A stretch of 64,000 nt of DNA from Lutraria lutraria (taxonomy: Eukaryota > Mollusca > Bivalvia > Venerida > Mactridae), in the NCBI GenBank assembly GCA_964023205.1, contig OZ026835.1:17504414-17568413 (forward strand), written 5' to 3'. The position numbers and the translations under genes are program-made. Under the pieces are notes generated by a model that was not told the origin of the DNA, made no database searches, and saw only the letters and a program-made list of their open reading frames with translations. How positions within the stretch are numbered: position 1 is the stretch's first letter; each line of letters begins with the position of its first letter. Positions 14,201 to 24,471 of the stretch are shown here, in pieces.

Positions 14201-16806
14201 TCGTTCCACGAGTATCCCGTGCTGTTTTTACGGCTGAGGTAAAGCGATCGCGGAGATACATGAGGACAATATACCGGTCCTGTTGACGCGTGGTCACACT
14301 TTGACGCCCTGGACGATGCCTGTCTACAACAGATCCCGTTGCTTTGTTTCTTATGACCTGGGCCCGTATTCACAAACCAACTAAGATGAAAAATTATCTA
14401 AGAATACCGAAATTATCTTAGTTTTCACCAAGTTTTGCTAACATTGTAAAATTTGTCTTAACTTTTGTCTAAGAGTGAAAAAAATCTTAAGTTAATTTCT
14501 TGGATTATGAACTTTTAAACACATTTCTGTCGTTATTTTGACTTGAACTTGGGTGGAGCAGTTGTCAAAATAACGTGTCAATTTCACTTACAAATATTGT
14601 GAAAAGATACATTAAATTTTGCCATCACAAGATAAGCAAAGATCCAGAAGATTGTAGACCTTTGGTGCTTAACTTGAAATGCATTGCCAGTGATCCAAGA
14701 TGCTTTTCACTGGACTTTATGATAGAACAATCAACAAGTACGTGTTATGTGACTATTTGCGCATATGTGGGATATTGTACGATTTTCGGATAGACATTGG
14801 TTCAAGTTAATTGTCATACAAGACAGTGCAATGTGAACTAAAATATCATTAAACCATATACCATTTAATATATTTCGTTGTTTATGTCGTTTTTTTTTTT
14901 GCTTCTTCATGAATAATTCAGCATCAGTTTCTGAGTTTATCAACTATGAAGACTTGCTATGAATTGAAAAGATGTACTTTGTATTCACAGATTCTTTTGA
15001 GGACTCCATGGAACAATTTTGGTGACATTAGTAAAGACAGATAACAGTGCTTAATGTGATTTTGATGTGATAAACATTTAGATAGATAAACATTGCTTTG
15101 CATGAATTTGGGTGCAAATATATTCAGCCAATGTTTTGCTGTATTAATGTTTGATATGAACACGAAATCCAAGAACAACAGTATAATCTTATATCTTTAT
15201 TACCTTGTTTACATATTCTTGTTAATGCACATATTGTGATAAAGTTTGTTCCAGCTGAAAGCACATGCATGCATTTTCTTCATTGTGACTTTAGTATATC
15301 ATCAATTATATTTTATTTATTATTTTGTGCTGTTTGTTGAGTAGAGTATGATACAGGTATAAGCAATTTTGAAACTACCAGTAAACATGCAATTGTATCC
15401 TTGACAATAGTGAAGCAAATGATATCAGTAAACTTTATAAAATTCGTTTGTATAAATTTGAAATTAATGCTGCACAACTGAAAGATGTTTTTGTTATTAA
15501 CCATCAATGTTCAGTTATGGATGATATATTCTACAGCTATACTGCATCTCTGTTATTATAAAACCTCCTAACTGTGAGTAATGATATGACATGCAGAAAT
15601 ATACCAGACAGTAAACAAAATACATACATGTATACATATTCCATAGCAAGAATCAATTAAAAACATGAGTGATCAATGATACTTGGGTTCTCATGTCCTA
15701 ATGTTACATATTTTTATTTTTGATACTACTGTTGCTGGAACTTTACCGAATTACTGCATACTTCATAAAATTACATAATATCAAAGATATTAATTTGAAT
15801 TGATATATCAGTGACACTGTTTGTAAGGAACATGTTTGTATTCTTGCAAACATGACCAACAATTATATTTGTGTCATCTGTGGCTGAAAAAATACAAATC
15901 GTATCCGTAAAATTGAGAAAGTGTATAACAGGTTAAAATAATCGCCAATCGTAAGTTATAACGCATGGGAATTCCGTGGAAAAAAACCCTGACAACGGTA
16001 AATTTTCAAAACTAAGATTTCTTCTCAAACTAAGAATAATTCCGTCTTAGTTTACGCTTAGAATAAATCTAAGATGAAGACTAAGAAATTTCTTATGTCT
16101 TAGTCAAAATTTAAGATAAAGAAAATTCTCAACTCGGAAAACTAAGAACGTTTGTGAATACGGGCCCAGATTTCTTATCGTCTTGTGGGAGCAATGAAAA
16201 GCACGTGATACGGCACGATATGACCCTTCTGCTGAACGTCACGAGGCAATTATGTTTAAATGAAAAAAATGCATGCCATCTTACATTGGATATAGGAAGT
16301 AGGTTGACTCTGAGTATATTAAATTTACACATTGATAGTTTAGGCTCTACGACTTTTTAGTTTATCAGTCATATCACTTAAAAGTTGTAGAGTCCAAACG
16401 CAGAAAAAAACGTTGATTACAACATTAGTGCAATATCCACACCCATCCCTCTTCTCTTCAGTTATAATGCATATTTCAGGAATGGTTCGATAAGTGGATG
16501 GAAACAGGTACCCCAAAAGGAAGGTTCAATAGAGGAATTACTAAAACTCCTGTTTACAGACAACTTATCAACAAACGACCTTTTTATATCTCATGCGATC
16601 TTGCCACCATGGCTGTAGCAGTAGATCCAAGTCTTGTAACCAGTTCTGAAGATGTTTATGCGACTGTGGAACTACATGGAACACATACACGCGGGATGAT
16701 GGTGATTGACTGGAGAGGAGTGCTCTCAAAGAAACCAAATGTGGCATTAATCAATACTATAGATACCAACAAAACACGAATGATGCTTGAAAACATGTTG
16801 AAATAA
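11293..16806 (+). CDS. Nucleoside hydrolase (inosine-uridine preferring type), five exons
   Basis: Exons 11293-11472, 11865-12039, 12223-12339, 13078-13220 and 16480-16806 join in frame to 942 nt (313 aa plus stop), the usual family length. All introns are GT-AG. Family enzymes cleave the N-glycosidic bond of ribonucleosides to free base and ribose in purine/pyrimidine salvage. Residues 8-15 carry the Ca2+-binding DxDxGxDD signature (DVDTGVDDAQA). GEITLVALAPLTNVALA and RMIVMGGNTEG follow in exon 3, VPWEINLTS in exon 4 and THTRGMMVIDW in exon 5. Where many members have catalytic His-Asp, this protein has Cys244-Asp245 (SCDLATMAVAVDP), as in the Cys-type subgroup. The start is the first ATG in frame with the signature. 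Intron 3 holds a 39-bp minisatellite; intron 4 holds nested transposons. Substrate preference is not predictable here. Confidence 0.93.
12440..12680. repeat. 39-bp minisatellite in intron 3 of the nucleoside hydrolase
   Basis: About six nearly perfect copies of a 39-bp unit containing TATATTCATGCAATTATAGG and CGTGACTTATGAAATTA. Because 39 is divisible by 3, open frames appear on both strands as 13-residue peptide repeats. These are by-products of the period, not genes. Confidence 0.95.
12780..12945 (+). repeat. Possible 3' tail of a non-LTR retrotransposon
   Basis: AT-rich sequence ending in a short oligomer tail (ATTCTGTTCTGTTCT), as seen at the 3' ends of CR1/L2-type LINEs. A similar tail (GCTCTGTTCTGTTC) lies near 51608. 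No reverse transcriptase is present. Low confidence. Confidence 0.3.
13775..14354 (-). pseudogene. Tc1-like transposase, central part (broken)
   Basis: Minus-strand remnants of a Tc1/mariner-type transposase. 14354-14094 reads ATGSVVDRHRPGRQ, then TTRQQDRYIVLMYLRDRF, then ISVSTVRRRLRNSTLTA, the usual linker and second helix-turn-helix. About 14060 contains the VLFTDESRF motif with one of the catalytic Asp residues. 14002-13775 contains SWRHKTPFIFIDGSL and RRYVDEVLQSTVIPFLQNH. The pieces lie in different frames and the final DNARPH/catalytic region is not visible. The 5' continuation lies at 16171-16238 beyond an inserted transposon. Dead copy inside intron 4 of the nucleoside hydrolase, opposite strand. 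Confidence 0.88.
14355..16170. mobile_element. Non-autonomous TIR DNA transposon inserted in the Tc1-like remnant (copy 1)
   Basis: Ends are inverted: CTGGGCCCGTATTCACAAAC (14358-14377) and its complement ending CGGGCCCAG at 16169. Further in, both ends are rich in ACTAAGA/TCTTAGT words. TTTCTTAT occurs immediately outside each end (14347-14354 and 16171-16178), a candidate 8-bp target duplication as made by hAT-like elements. Removing the insert with one TTTCTTAT re-unites the Tc1-like transposase. Nothing inside resembles a transposase. Related partial copies: about 19049-20340, and 27340-27624 plus 42280-43058. Confidence 0.85.
16171..16238 (-). pseudogene. Tc1-like transposase, N-terminal helix-turn-helix fragment
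   Basis: Minus-strand codons read AEGSYRAVSRAFHCSHKT, matching the first helix-turn-helix of Tc1-like transposases. The frame continues into 14354-14094 once the 14355-16170 insert is removed. An upstream in-frame stop shows decay beyond about 16238. Confidence 0.8.
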
Positions 16807-18500
16807 TATATTTTACCCGTACATGCAATTCCGATTATGTCATTGCTGTAAGATTTCTACTATTGAATTAATCCAGATTATGGCATACTATGTACATTTG
16901 TAAATAATTCAGCAATGTCTATCAACATTGTATTTAAACAGAGACATAGACAATATACATGAGTAACATGGTATGGTAAATTACTTTTTGATTTCATGAT
17001 CTACATACATTGTATATGACAGTGATGTATAAACAAATGTTTTATTGGCTTTCTGTTGGTTTTTTTTTGACAGTGTGATGCATAGTCGGTTTAAAACGGT
17101 AAAGTAATTCATTTGTATTTATGGGACAAGCGTGTTACAACTTTTAATGTTGTATAATTATGTATTTTCATTTCATTTCCGGTTCAAGAATTGACAACTA
17201 ACGAAAGCTAAAGCTGGAAAAACTAAAGGAATATTCGGTGTTGTAAATATACATGATACATATAGCCCAGATGTGTGCAATGTCGTGACATCGGTTATTA
17301 TACTACATTAGCTATTTGTGCATTATGTTGATATACATGAATTGTTTAATACAAGAAAATGTAACTATGTAATGAAGTTGTTTTATATATTGGTGTTTAA
17401 TTATATTTTTCATCTATTAACAGCTCGCATACTTAATTGTTGCCAATATTTCATAAACTAATCTTTTGACTGGATATATCTACCACAGTATATCTAGCAG
17501 CGTCAATCGTTGATCAAACTACGGCTCCATATGGGAGAAAACTCTAAAAGCAAAACTGCAAAAAGATGCGGGATTACGTCCCTTGTCGAAGGAAGATAAT
17601 AGTTCAACATGAAAGGCTGCGAAACGTACGGAAATTTTAGGCTTTGGAAGCCTGATTTCTATTGGTTACTTCAAAGTTAAGACCATTTCTCATCAGTCGG
17701 TCGGTTTTCAATTTTCCTTCATACGGAAGAGCTTCCATTAACCTTCCGCCTACGAACATAGTTCCATTTTTTCAATTCATAGGCATAAATACAAATTCAA
17801 ATTATATAAACGTTCATTCGAGTCAAAATCAGATGGCTAAGCAAAATAGTAAACGAGCAATACTTGTGAGTCAACCAGATATTTAAAAAAGTAGTTCATC
17901 GGGAATTTTTATTCGATTAATTTAATGCTTACATTATGTACCTTTTTTTTCGAGCGTGTCTTCATGTATGAGATATTACATTTTGTTTAAGTTGAGTATA
18001 CAAAGGGGCAGGTAATACAGACTATATACGATAGTTGCTGAACTACTTTTGGTGATCAGATGGGGAAACATAGATCAAAGTACTGAAAGCACATGGAACA
18101 GGAACTACTTCAACAATTGCATGGCGGGTGTAGAAAAGCGTAGTATTACCGGTCTGCATCAAAATGCATGTGCGAACTATCGTTCGGTTTCCAAAACTAA
18201 GCCCAATACCTCACCCTTCAAAGAAATTCAACTTTTGACTGCTTTTGAGTTTCGAACAGCAGCAGAACCTTCAGAGCTTCGATTACTGATAAAATAAGCT
18301 GAAATTCAGGTTGCTTCCAATTTTAGGAACGTTCGGTGTTCTAGATGTGTTTCATGTTGTTTTGGCAGTAAATTCCTGAGGTAACACCGGCCCGTCCCAT
18401 AACCTGACCCGAGACGACCGTTAACTATTCGCAGTGATGTCGCTTTACACAACAATAAGCCTTTTCCCATGCATTTCATACATGGGTCAAAACCAACTAT
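16807..18500. other. Intergenic; no gene recognised
   Basis: Starts with the 3' UTR of the nucleoside hydrolase. Short ORFs at 17662-17886 and 18049-18297 show no recognisable domain and no splice context. Confidence 0.5.
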
Positions 18501-18504
18501 GATG

Positions 18505-19048
18505 AACAAGAAAAACTACAACGAAAACGTTATAGGTAGACGAATTACAAGTTGCATTTGTTTATGTATTTTTTACGAAGTTGCTTTTCTCATAAAGGAT
18601 ATTGACTACATATAATTTTTTATTCAACCCTCCATTATGGAGAGTATAACATATTTACATGCTATGAATAATACACGTGCATTGACAATCGTGTATATAG
18701 TTCACAAGCACATGGCAATATCATACCCTACATCAATAGAATAGATAACACCCTAAATACTTCAAATAGCATTTCCGATATTATGCCACAACAACTTATC
18801 TAGGTCAACATCAGAGAGCAATGCCTGCATGACTTTCTATAAACAAAAGATCTCACGAACAGATTCAGTCAAACACGACAGGTTACGCGACGAATAGCCA
18901 GTCCAATGATTGACCAATCAAAATGACCGACATCACCATTAGCCAATCAAATGGCCAGGATTACCCAAATTGTAAATAGACACTTTACTTCAGTATATAA
19001 CCGCGAACAACTAAAATAAACTCGTACCCATGACTAAAATTCGTCTAG
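18505..19048 (+). repeat. Direct repeat R1
   Basis: About 540 bp similar (by eye) to 20605-21125. Shared blocks: ACGTTATAGGTAGAC, GAAGTTGCTTTT, GGAGAGTATAACATATTTA, TATCATACCCTACATCAAT, TTAGCCAATCAAATGG and a shared end ATTCGTCTAGAAAA. The two copies are about 2.1 kb apart in the same orientation. Could be decayed LTRs of a small element or a segmental duplication. Confidence 0.6.
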
Positions 19049-20340
19049 AAAATTATCTAAGAATACCTAAATTATCTTAGTTTTTGGCAAGTTTTGCTAA
19101 CTTTGTAAGATTTTTCTTAACTTTCGTCTTAGAGTGAAAAAATCATAGAAACATTCTTAGATTGACGATTTTATGTTAAAAGTTAAGTCAATGTACGAGG
19201 TGTCTTAAGAAAGTTTCTTATATAAAAAAACGAAAATGGATGCTACGTCGAAGTCATTATTTTTATGAAGATTCCGGATACTAATCGATTGATATTTTGG
19301 ATTATGAACTTAAACTGAAAGAAAATTATGACGAATTATTTAACAATAGCCTTCATTCAATACTGGATGGTTAAAAATTGGGGATGACTAAAATAGCCTT
19401 AAAACATATACCATTTACATTCAAAATAACTTATAAACCGCCACCTGATATCATTGGCTATAGATTGATTGTAAAAAGTATAAATCAATACATGTATGTA
19501 TACATATAATTTACGTATAATTTAAGTGTACGAATCGCCGGTTTATAAGTTGATTTGAGTGTATATGTACAATGTATATATATTTCGTAATTTATGTCGT
19601 TTTTGCTTCTTCATAAAATAATTCTCTATCAATTTCTGAATTTATCAGTCCAACTAATTTGAATACATGTGTGGGAAGAAAAACCTTTTTTTATTGGACA
19701 TCATCCTGCATAATTTAATGGATAGTCTGTCATATTCTAGTATGAATATCATAAAGGAAGGAACAAAAATAAGAAGGTTGTGAAAATAATAGCTGATTCG
19801 CTGTGTGTTATTTGATATAAAACTATTTTATTGTTGCTTACAGATTTCAACATGACTTACAGAATGAATGCTGTATCAACACATCTGAGGTTGACATAAT
19901 AATAAAATGCTATTAAATGATCTCAACATGCAACAATTCATTAGGAATCACCATTTTCATTCTTTATTTTTTAACAATTTGTTTAAAAATTTAAAAAAAA
20001 ATCATAAACTTAATCAATTATTTCATTGATTGAAAGTATGTTTTAGCATTGCTTATACATCATTATGATTATATCTTTATAAAACTATAGAGTTACTTAA
20101 AGTTACATTTTATATATTTCTCATGTATTTGCATATGTTTTGTGCTGTGATTTTCCTGCTATTTTTTGTTACAGGAAAATCACTCGTTTTGTTGTGTGTT
20201 TGCACCGACTCCGTATGACCCTCTTCCGAGATAGCTAAAATATCAAGAAAATGTGTCCTTTATATTTCTTTATTTTCAAAATAGTAGATAAAGCACATGT
20301 AAAATCAAATTGAAGAGTGACTTTACCAAAAAAGGACACA
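19049..20340 (+). mobile_element. Diverged copy 2 of the TIR transposon family
   Basis: Begins AATTATCTAAGAATACCTAA then CAAGTTTTGCTAACTTTGTAAG, as at 14391-14470. Around 19585 it shares TTTATGTCGTTTTTGCTTC with about 14883. It is more diverged than copy 1 and its right end is not clear. Confidence 0.5.
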
Positions 20341-20604
20341 TCTTGTAACAAGTTCCTTAACCGGGTTCGATCCAATGAAAATCCGCGTTACAAAATTGTT
20401 AAGAAACTTTATTCTAAAATTTACTGCATAAAACTTTCCCCTCCTTTATTCTAACTTCATTCCTACAAAGTACATGTATGTATCAACTGTCTATTTACAA
20501 AATATTTAACATGCAATAAGATCACATATGACTTAACTGTTGTTTGCATTAAGCAGTCAACTGGCTAAAATGGCCAAAATGAATTGACTATTAAACATAA
20601 ACAT

Positions 20605-21125
20605 AACAAGAACAACTATAACAAAACGTTATAGGTAGACTACAAGAAGCATATTGGTTTATGTTTTTTGTATGAAGTTGCTTTTTTCATAACGGATATT
20701 GACTGTATATTTTATTCAATCCTCCATTAAGGAGAGTATAACATATTTATATGATATGAGTAAGACACATTATAATGACAATCGTGAGTATTTGACAAAT
20801 GAATAAATTCATGTGTATAGTTCACAAGCACATGATAATATCATACCCTACATCAATCAAGTAGAATCAACCCTAAATGTTAACGAATTCACCATAAATC
20901 TGAGAACTATCATATATCATACAACCACATTGAACTTCAAATAGCCACACAACAACTTATCTAGGCAATACCTTCATGATTTAATTACCTATCAACTATT
21001 AATAGATTCAGTCATCACCATTAGCCAATCAAATGGTCAGGATAAGCCAAACTAGTAATAGACACTACACTTTATACTCACAAACAGCTATAATAAACTA
21101 ATACTCATAAGTTTAATTCGTCTAG
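20605..21125 (+). repeat. Direct repeat R2
   Basis: Partner of 18505-19048 (see that entry for shared blocks). Ends at ATTCGTCTAGAAAAAA. Divergence from R1 includes several indels, so the duplication is old. Confidence 0.6.
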
Positions 21126-23312
21126 AAAAAACTCTGTATGTTGTACATAAATTGACACAGTAACTGCATAATCTGACATGCAATTTCATTAGTGTAACAT
21201 ATATGAAAACTACCATAAAACATATGGTTTGTCAGCATTGCGACTACTGCCAACTGCAAACAATGAATACACACAACAATTCTTTTATATAAACAGAATG
21301 TAAGTACATGAAAATGTAGGTGACATCTATCGTCCCTTTATATACATGTATAGGGGCAAATATTCACATTTCTAAGGCAATGAGCTTTCCTTGTACATGT
21401 GTATTACTATTTTGGAATAAGCAAATTGTTTTTCTTTACATAGAAATGTACTGAATAAGTTTTTTTCATTAAATGCCACAACCGCGGTTCAATGGTTCAA
21501 AGACCACAACATAGTTCAAGCGCTGAAGCTCATTTGGTTGATTACCAGATACCGTATGGACACACAGAGCAATGAAGAAGAGAAACAGCATAATTCTATT
21601 CAATTCAACAAAAATATAAGAAATTGGCTGTTATTTACCCTGGAAGCAATACTGACTCACAAGCGGCACAACAATATTACACACAAAGCCTGCCCAGCCT
21701 TCACTGACTCTGAGAGAATTAGTGATTTATTCTAACATTTCCATTTATTAGGAATGAACGAAAAGACCTTACTGATTGATTCTCCTTCCTTAACTGACAG
21801 TAACTTTCTGATCCATATGCTTTAAAATACTTGCATAAAAATTTCAAAGAATAATAATTCGTTAAGGACAAAGCATTTGGCAATAAGTATCTGTGAGCTT
21901 TTAACAGCTATGAACACGTGGCTTCAGCCCATGTATACCTGTATGTATTCCATTGTAATATCATTTATTCACTTATAAGTCACACCTGCTTATAAGACGT
22001 TCTTGCTCATTAGACGTTCTCATTCATAAGACGCCCCTAGCATTTAACCGCTTTACATTATTTCAAATCTTATTATTATTTTTTGTTGTTGTGACAATTT
22101 ATTCAGACATAAATGTAATGCAATCGAAAATAAACTTTACAAGACACATTTCTTTATGATACAAGTACATGTACATAGTATTACTTAATCAATAAGCACT
22201 AACCGATGCACATTAGTCTAGTCAAGTTATGACAAATTTTGGTCGAACCCAGGACAAAATGGTACAGAAATGAAATATAGCTCATTTGAAAGCTTAGACT
22301 TTCTACAATATCAAGATTAAAATAGGACAAAATCGGATCGGCCGTTTTTCCAGAAATTCGTTTTAAGTATAGGCCATCATTTATCAAATAATACGCCAAT
22401 AGCATGTTAACTGATTCGATAACTTCGACAAATACATCAGATAAATTATAAATATCTATTAAATTTTACAAAACATGAATAATATCAGCCCTGCATAATA
22501 CAAAAATACAAAAAAATATAAGATGTTTAAGCATTTGTACTGTTTGAAGTCAAAATTAGATGTTAAATTACCCCACCCACTTATGGTAACATAGAAATTA
22601 GACTAATCTCGTGAAAGTTTATAAAATTTTACAGATCTTTACAACATAACCCGTAAGAAAGTAGATCTCTTTCAGATTCCTAAAAAATTAGTTATCCATT
22701 TTGAAGTCTGGTTGCCATGGCAACTAAAAATAGTTCAAAAATCATAAATTCCTCTCCAAAGCGAAAAGCCTATAGCTTTGTTATTTGACGCCATGTCTAA
22801 TGATCCTTCAATCTAAATCCAACATTTTTTACCTTAGAGTTAATATTGGCTACGCTCCTGGTCTCCATCATGATATGGTCTAACTAAGGTATTTGATTTG
22901 CATCCATCATGCATGGTGGGTCTTTGTTTCGATGCGTTTAACGCTGTTTTCAACGATATTCAACGACGGTCAGTTCACCAAACCAGTTTTCTCAGACTGC
23001 ATTCTAACAAGTACTTGCTTAATTACCATCCTACATGGAGTTGACAACTTCTCCACATAAGGAAATCAACAAGTCCAGCACACTTAACTACTGGATCACG
23101 ACCGCGGCCCATTGATTCTGTACCTCATGAAGTCCGAAAATTCACACTCCTTCAGTCCAGACTGACTGCATCCCTGATCATTCTTTGTTTTATATTGAGT
23201 TTCCTATGAAAATCTGGCAAAGCTTTGTAAATACGTACATGTATCAATGTAATGCACGTGTAGGCATTTCTAACCCGACACTAATAAAATGCCACCTACT
23301 ATGATTATTTAT
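21126..23312. other. Region with no recognised gene
   Basis: AT-rich. ORFs at 21538-21735 and 22199-22405 have no recognisable domain. I see no repeats of note before the MITE at 23313. Confidence 0.5.
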
Positions 23313-23800
23313 TAGGCCACACCAATTTAATAACTTGTTCATAAGATTTTTTTCTGACGAAAGCAAGCGAGCGAGCGATATATTTTTTTAATAATACTTT
23401 TTACTTTTCCGATTTTAGCGAGCGGGCGAAATATTTTTGAAAAATATCATCTTTAATTCCTTCTTTCAAACAAGAAAGTGGGAATGCGAATAAAAAGTCT
23501 GTGTTCATTTATTTCAATAACTGTTACCGTTTACCAGTAAAAACGCTTTTAATGTCCTTATTCAATTGTTTTCTGATGAAAATTGTTGAATCACCCGGAA
23601 CGAAAGGAGTCAGAATTTTTATCAGCCGAGACAAATGTGGATACCTTAAGACCAGCACTTATCTGTAAAAAAACATTGTGGGAATGAGCAAGCGATAATA
23701 TGAAGCAAAAATAAAAATATTATTTTTCTAATTTTGATAATAATAATAGGAGCGACAAATCGGATGAACAAGTACTGTCATTAAATTGGTGTGGCCTTAA
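23313..23800. mobile_element. TIR MITE (TTAGGCCACACC ends)
   Basis: Left end TTAGGCCACACCAATTTAAT followed by ACTTGTTCAT. Right end ATGAACAAGTACTGTCATTAAATTGGTGTGGCCTTAA is its complement. Interior is AT-rich with GCGAGCGAGCG runs and no coding capacity. Confidence 0.8.
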
Positions 23801-24066
23801 CGTGTTTTGTTTAAACTTTGAATATAGATAACTGAACACTGTAGTCATACTTCCCCATTATTTGGTCTCACTTGATAAACATACAGATATAAAACTTAAC
23901 AAATCAGAAATATAATTGTAAAATCCCGATTCACAAAATGGCTTATGACGCAAAATTCTAATAATCTGTAAAGTCAGTTAATTTAGCGGAACAGGTTATA
24001 CGTCCGAGGAATAATTATTAGTTCATAATGTATGTCCTCAAATGGCTCTCACAACATGAACATCTA

Positions 24067-24471
24067 AGGCCGGTTCAATTGGACTCTCGTAAGAAGAGAA
24101 TACGCCAGCTGAAAAAGCTAAGAAGAGAAACCCAATCGAACGCAATCGCGGCCGAAATGTCTGCATCCCAATAATCTTTGAATCATATGGATAAACTCTT
24201 GAACACGCTGACACTGTAAACAATGTATTTATTAAAACTTTCTTTTTTATTGTGAGTGGAAACAATAGGGTTTTTAAGAAAAGGCAATTTCAAACGGTAT
24301 TGTTTGTTTGGTCATGCTGTATGGTCATGTGAATAATATCTCGCCCCCCTCTTCTACCCATCGGGCGGAATAATTAGAAGAGCTTCTAAAATTAGAAGAC
24401 GATTAATCAAACAGTTCGGAAGAGCTCTGCCTCTTCCGATAGCTCTTCCATTAGACCAATCGAACTGGCCT
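24067..24471. mobile_element. TIR MITE (AGGCCGGTTCAATTGG ends)
   Basis: Left end AGGCCGGTTCAATTGGACTC at 24067. The right end, read on the other strand, is AGGCCAGTTCGATTGGTCTA starting at 24471. Interior carries repeated AGAAGAG/CTCTTCC words. No transposase. A minus-strand ORF across its left end is a chance frame. Confidence 0.75.
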
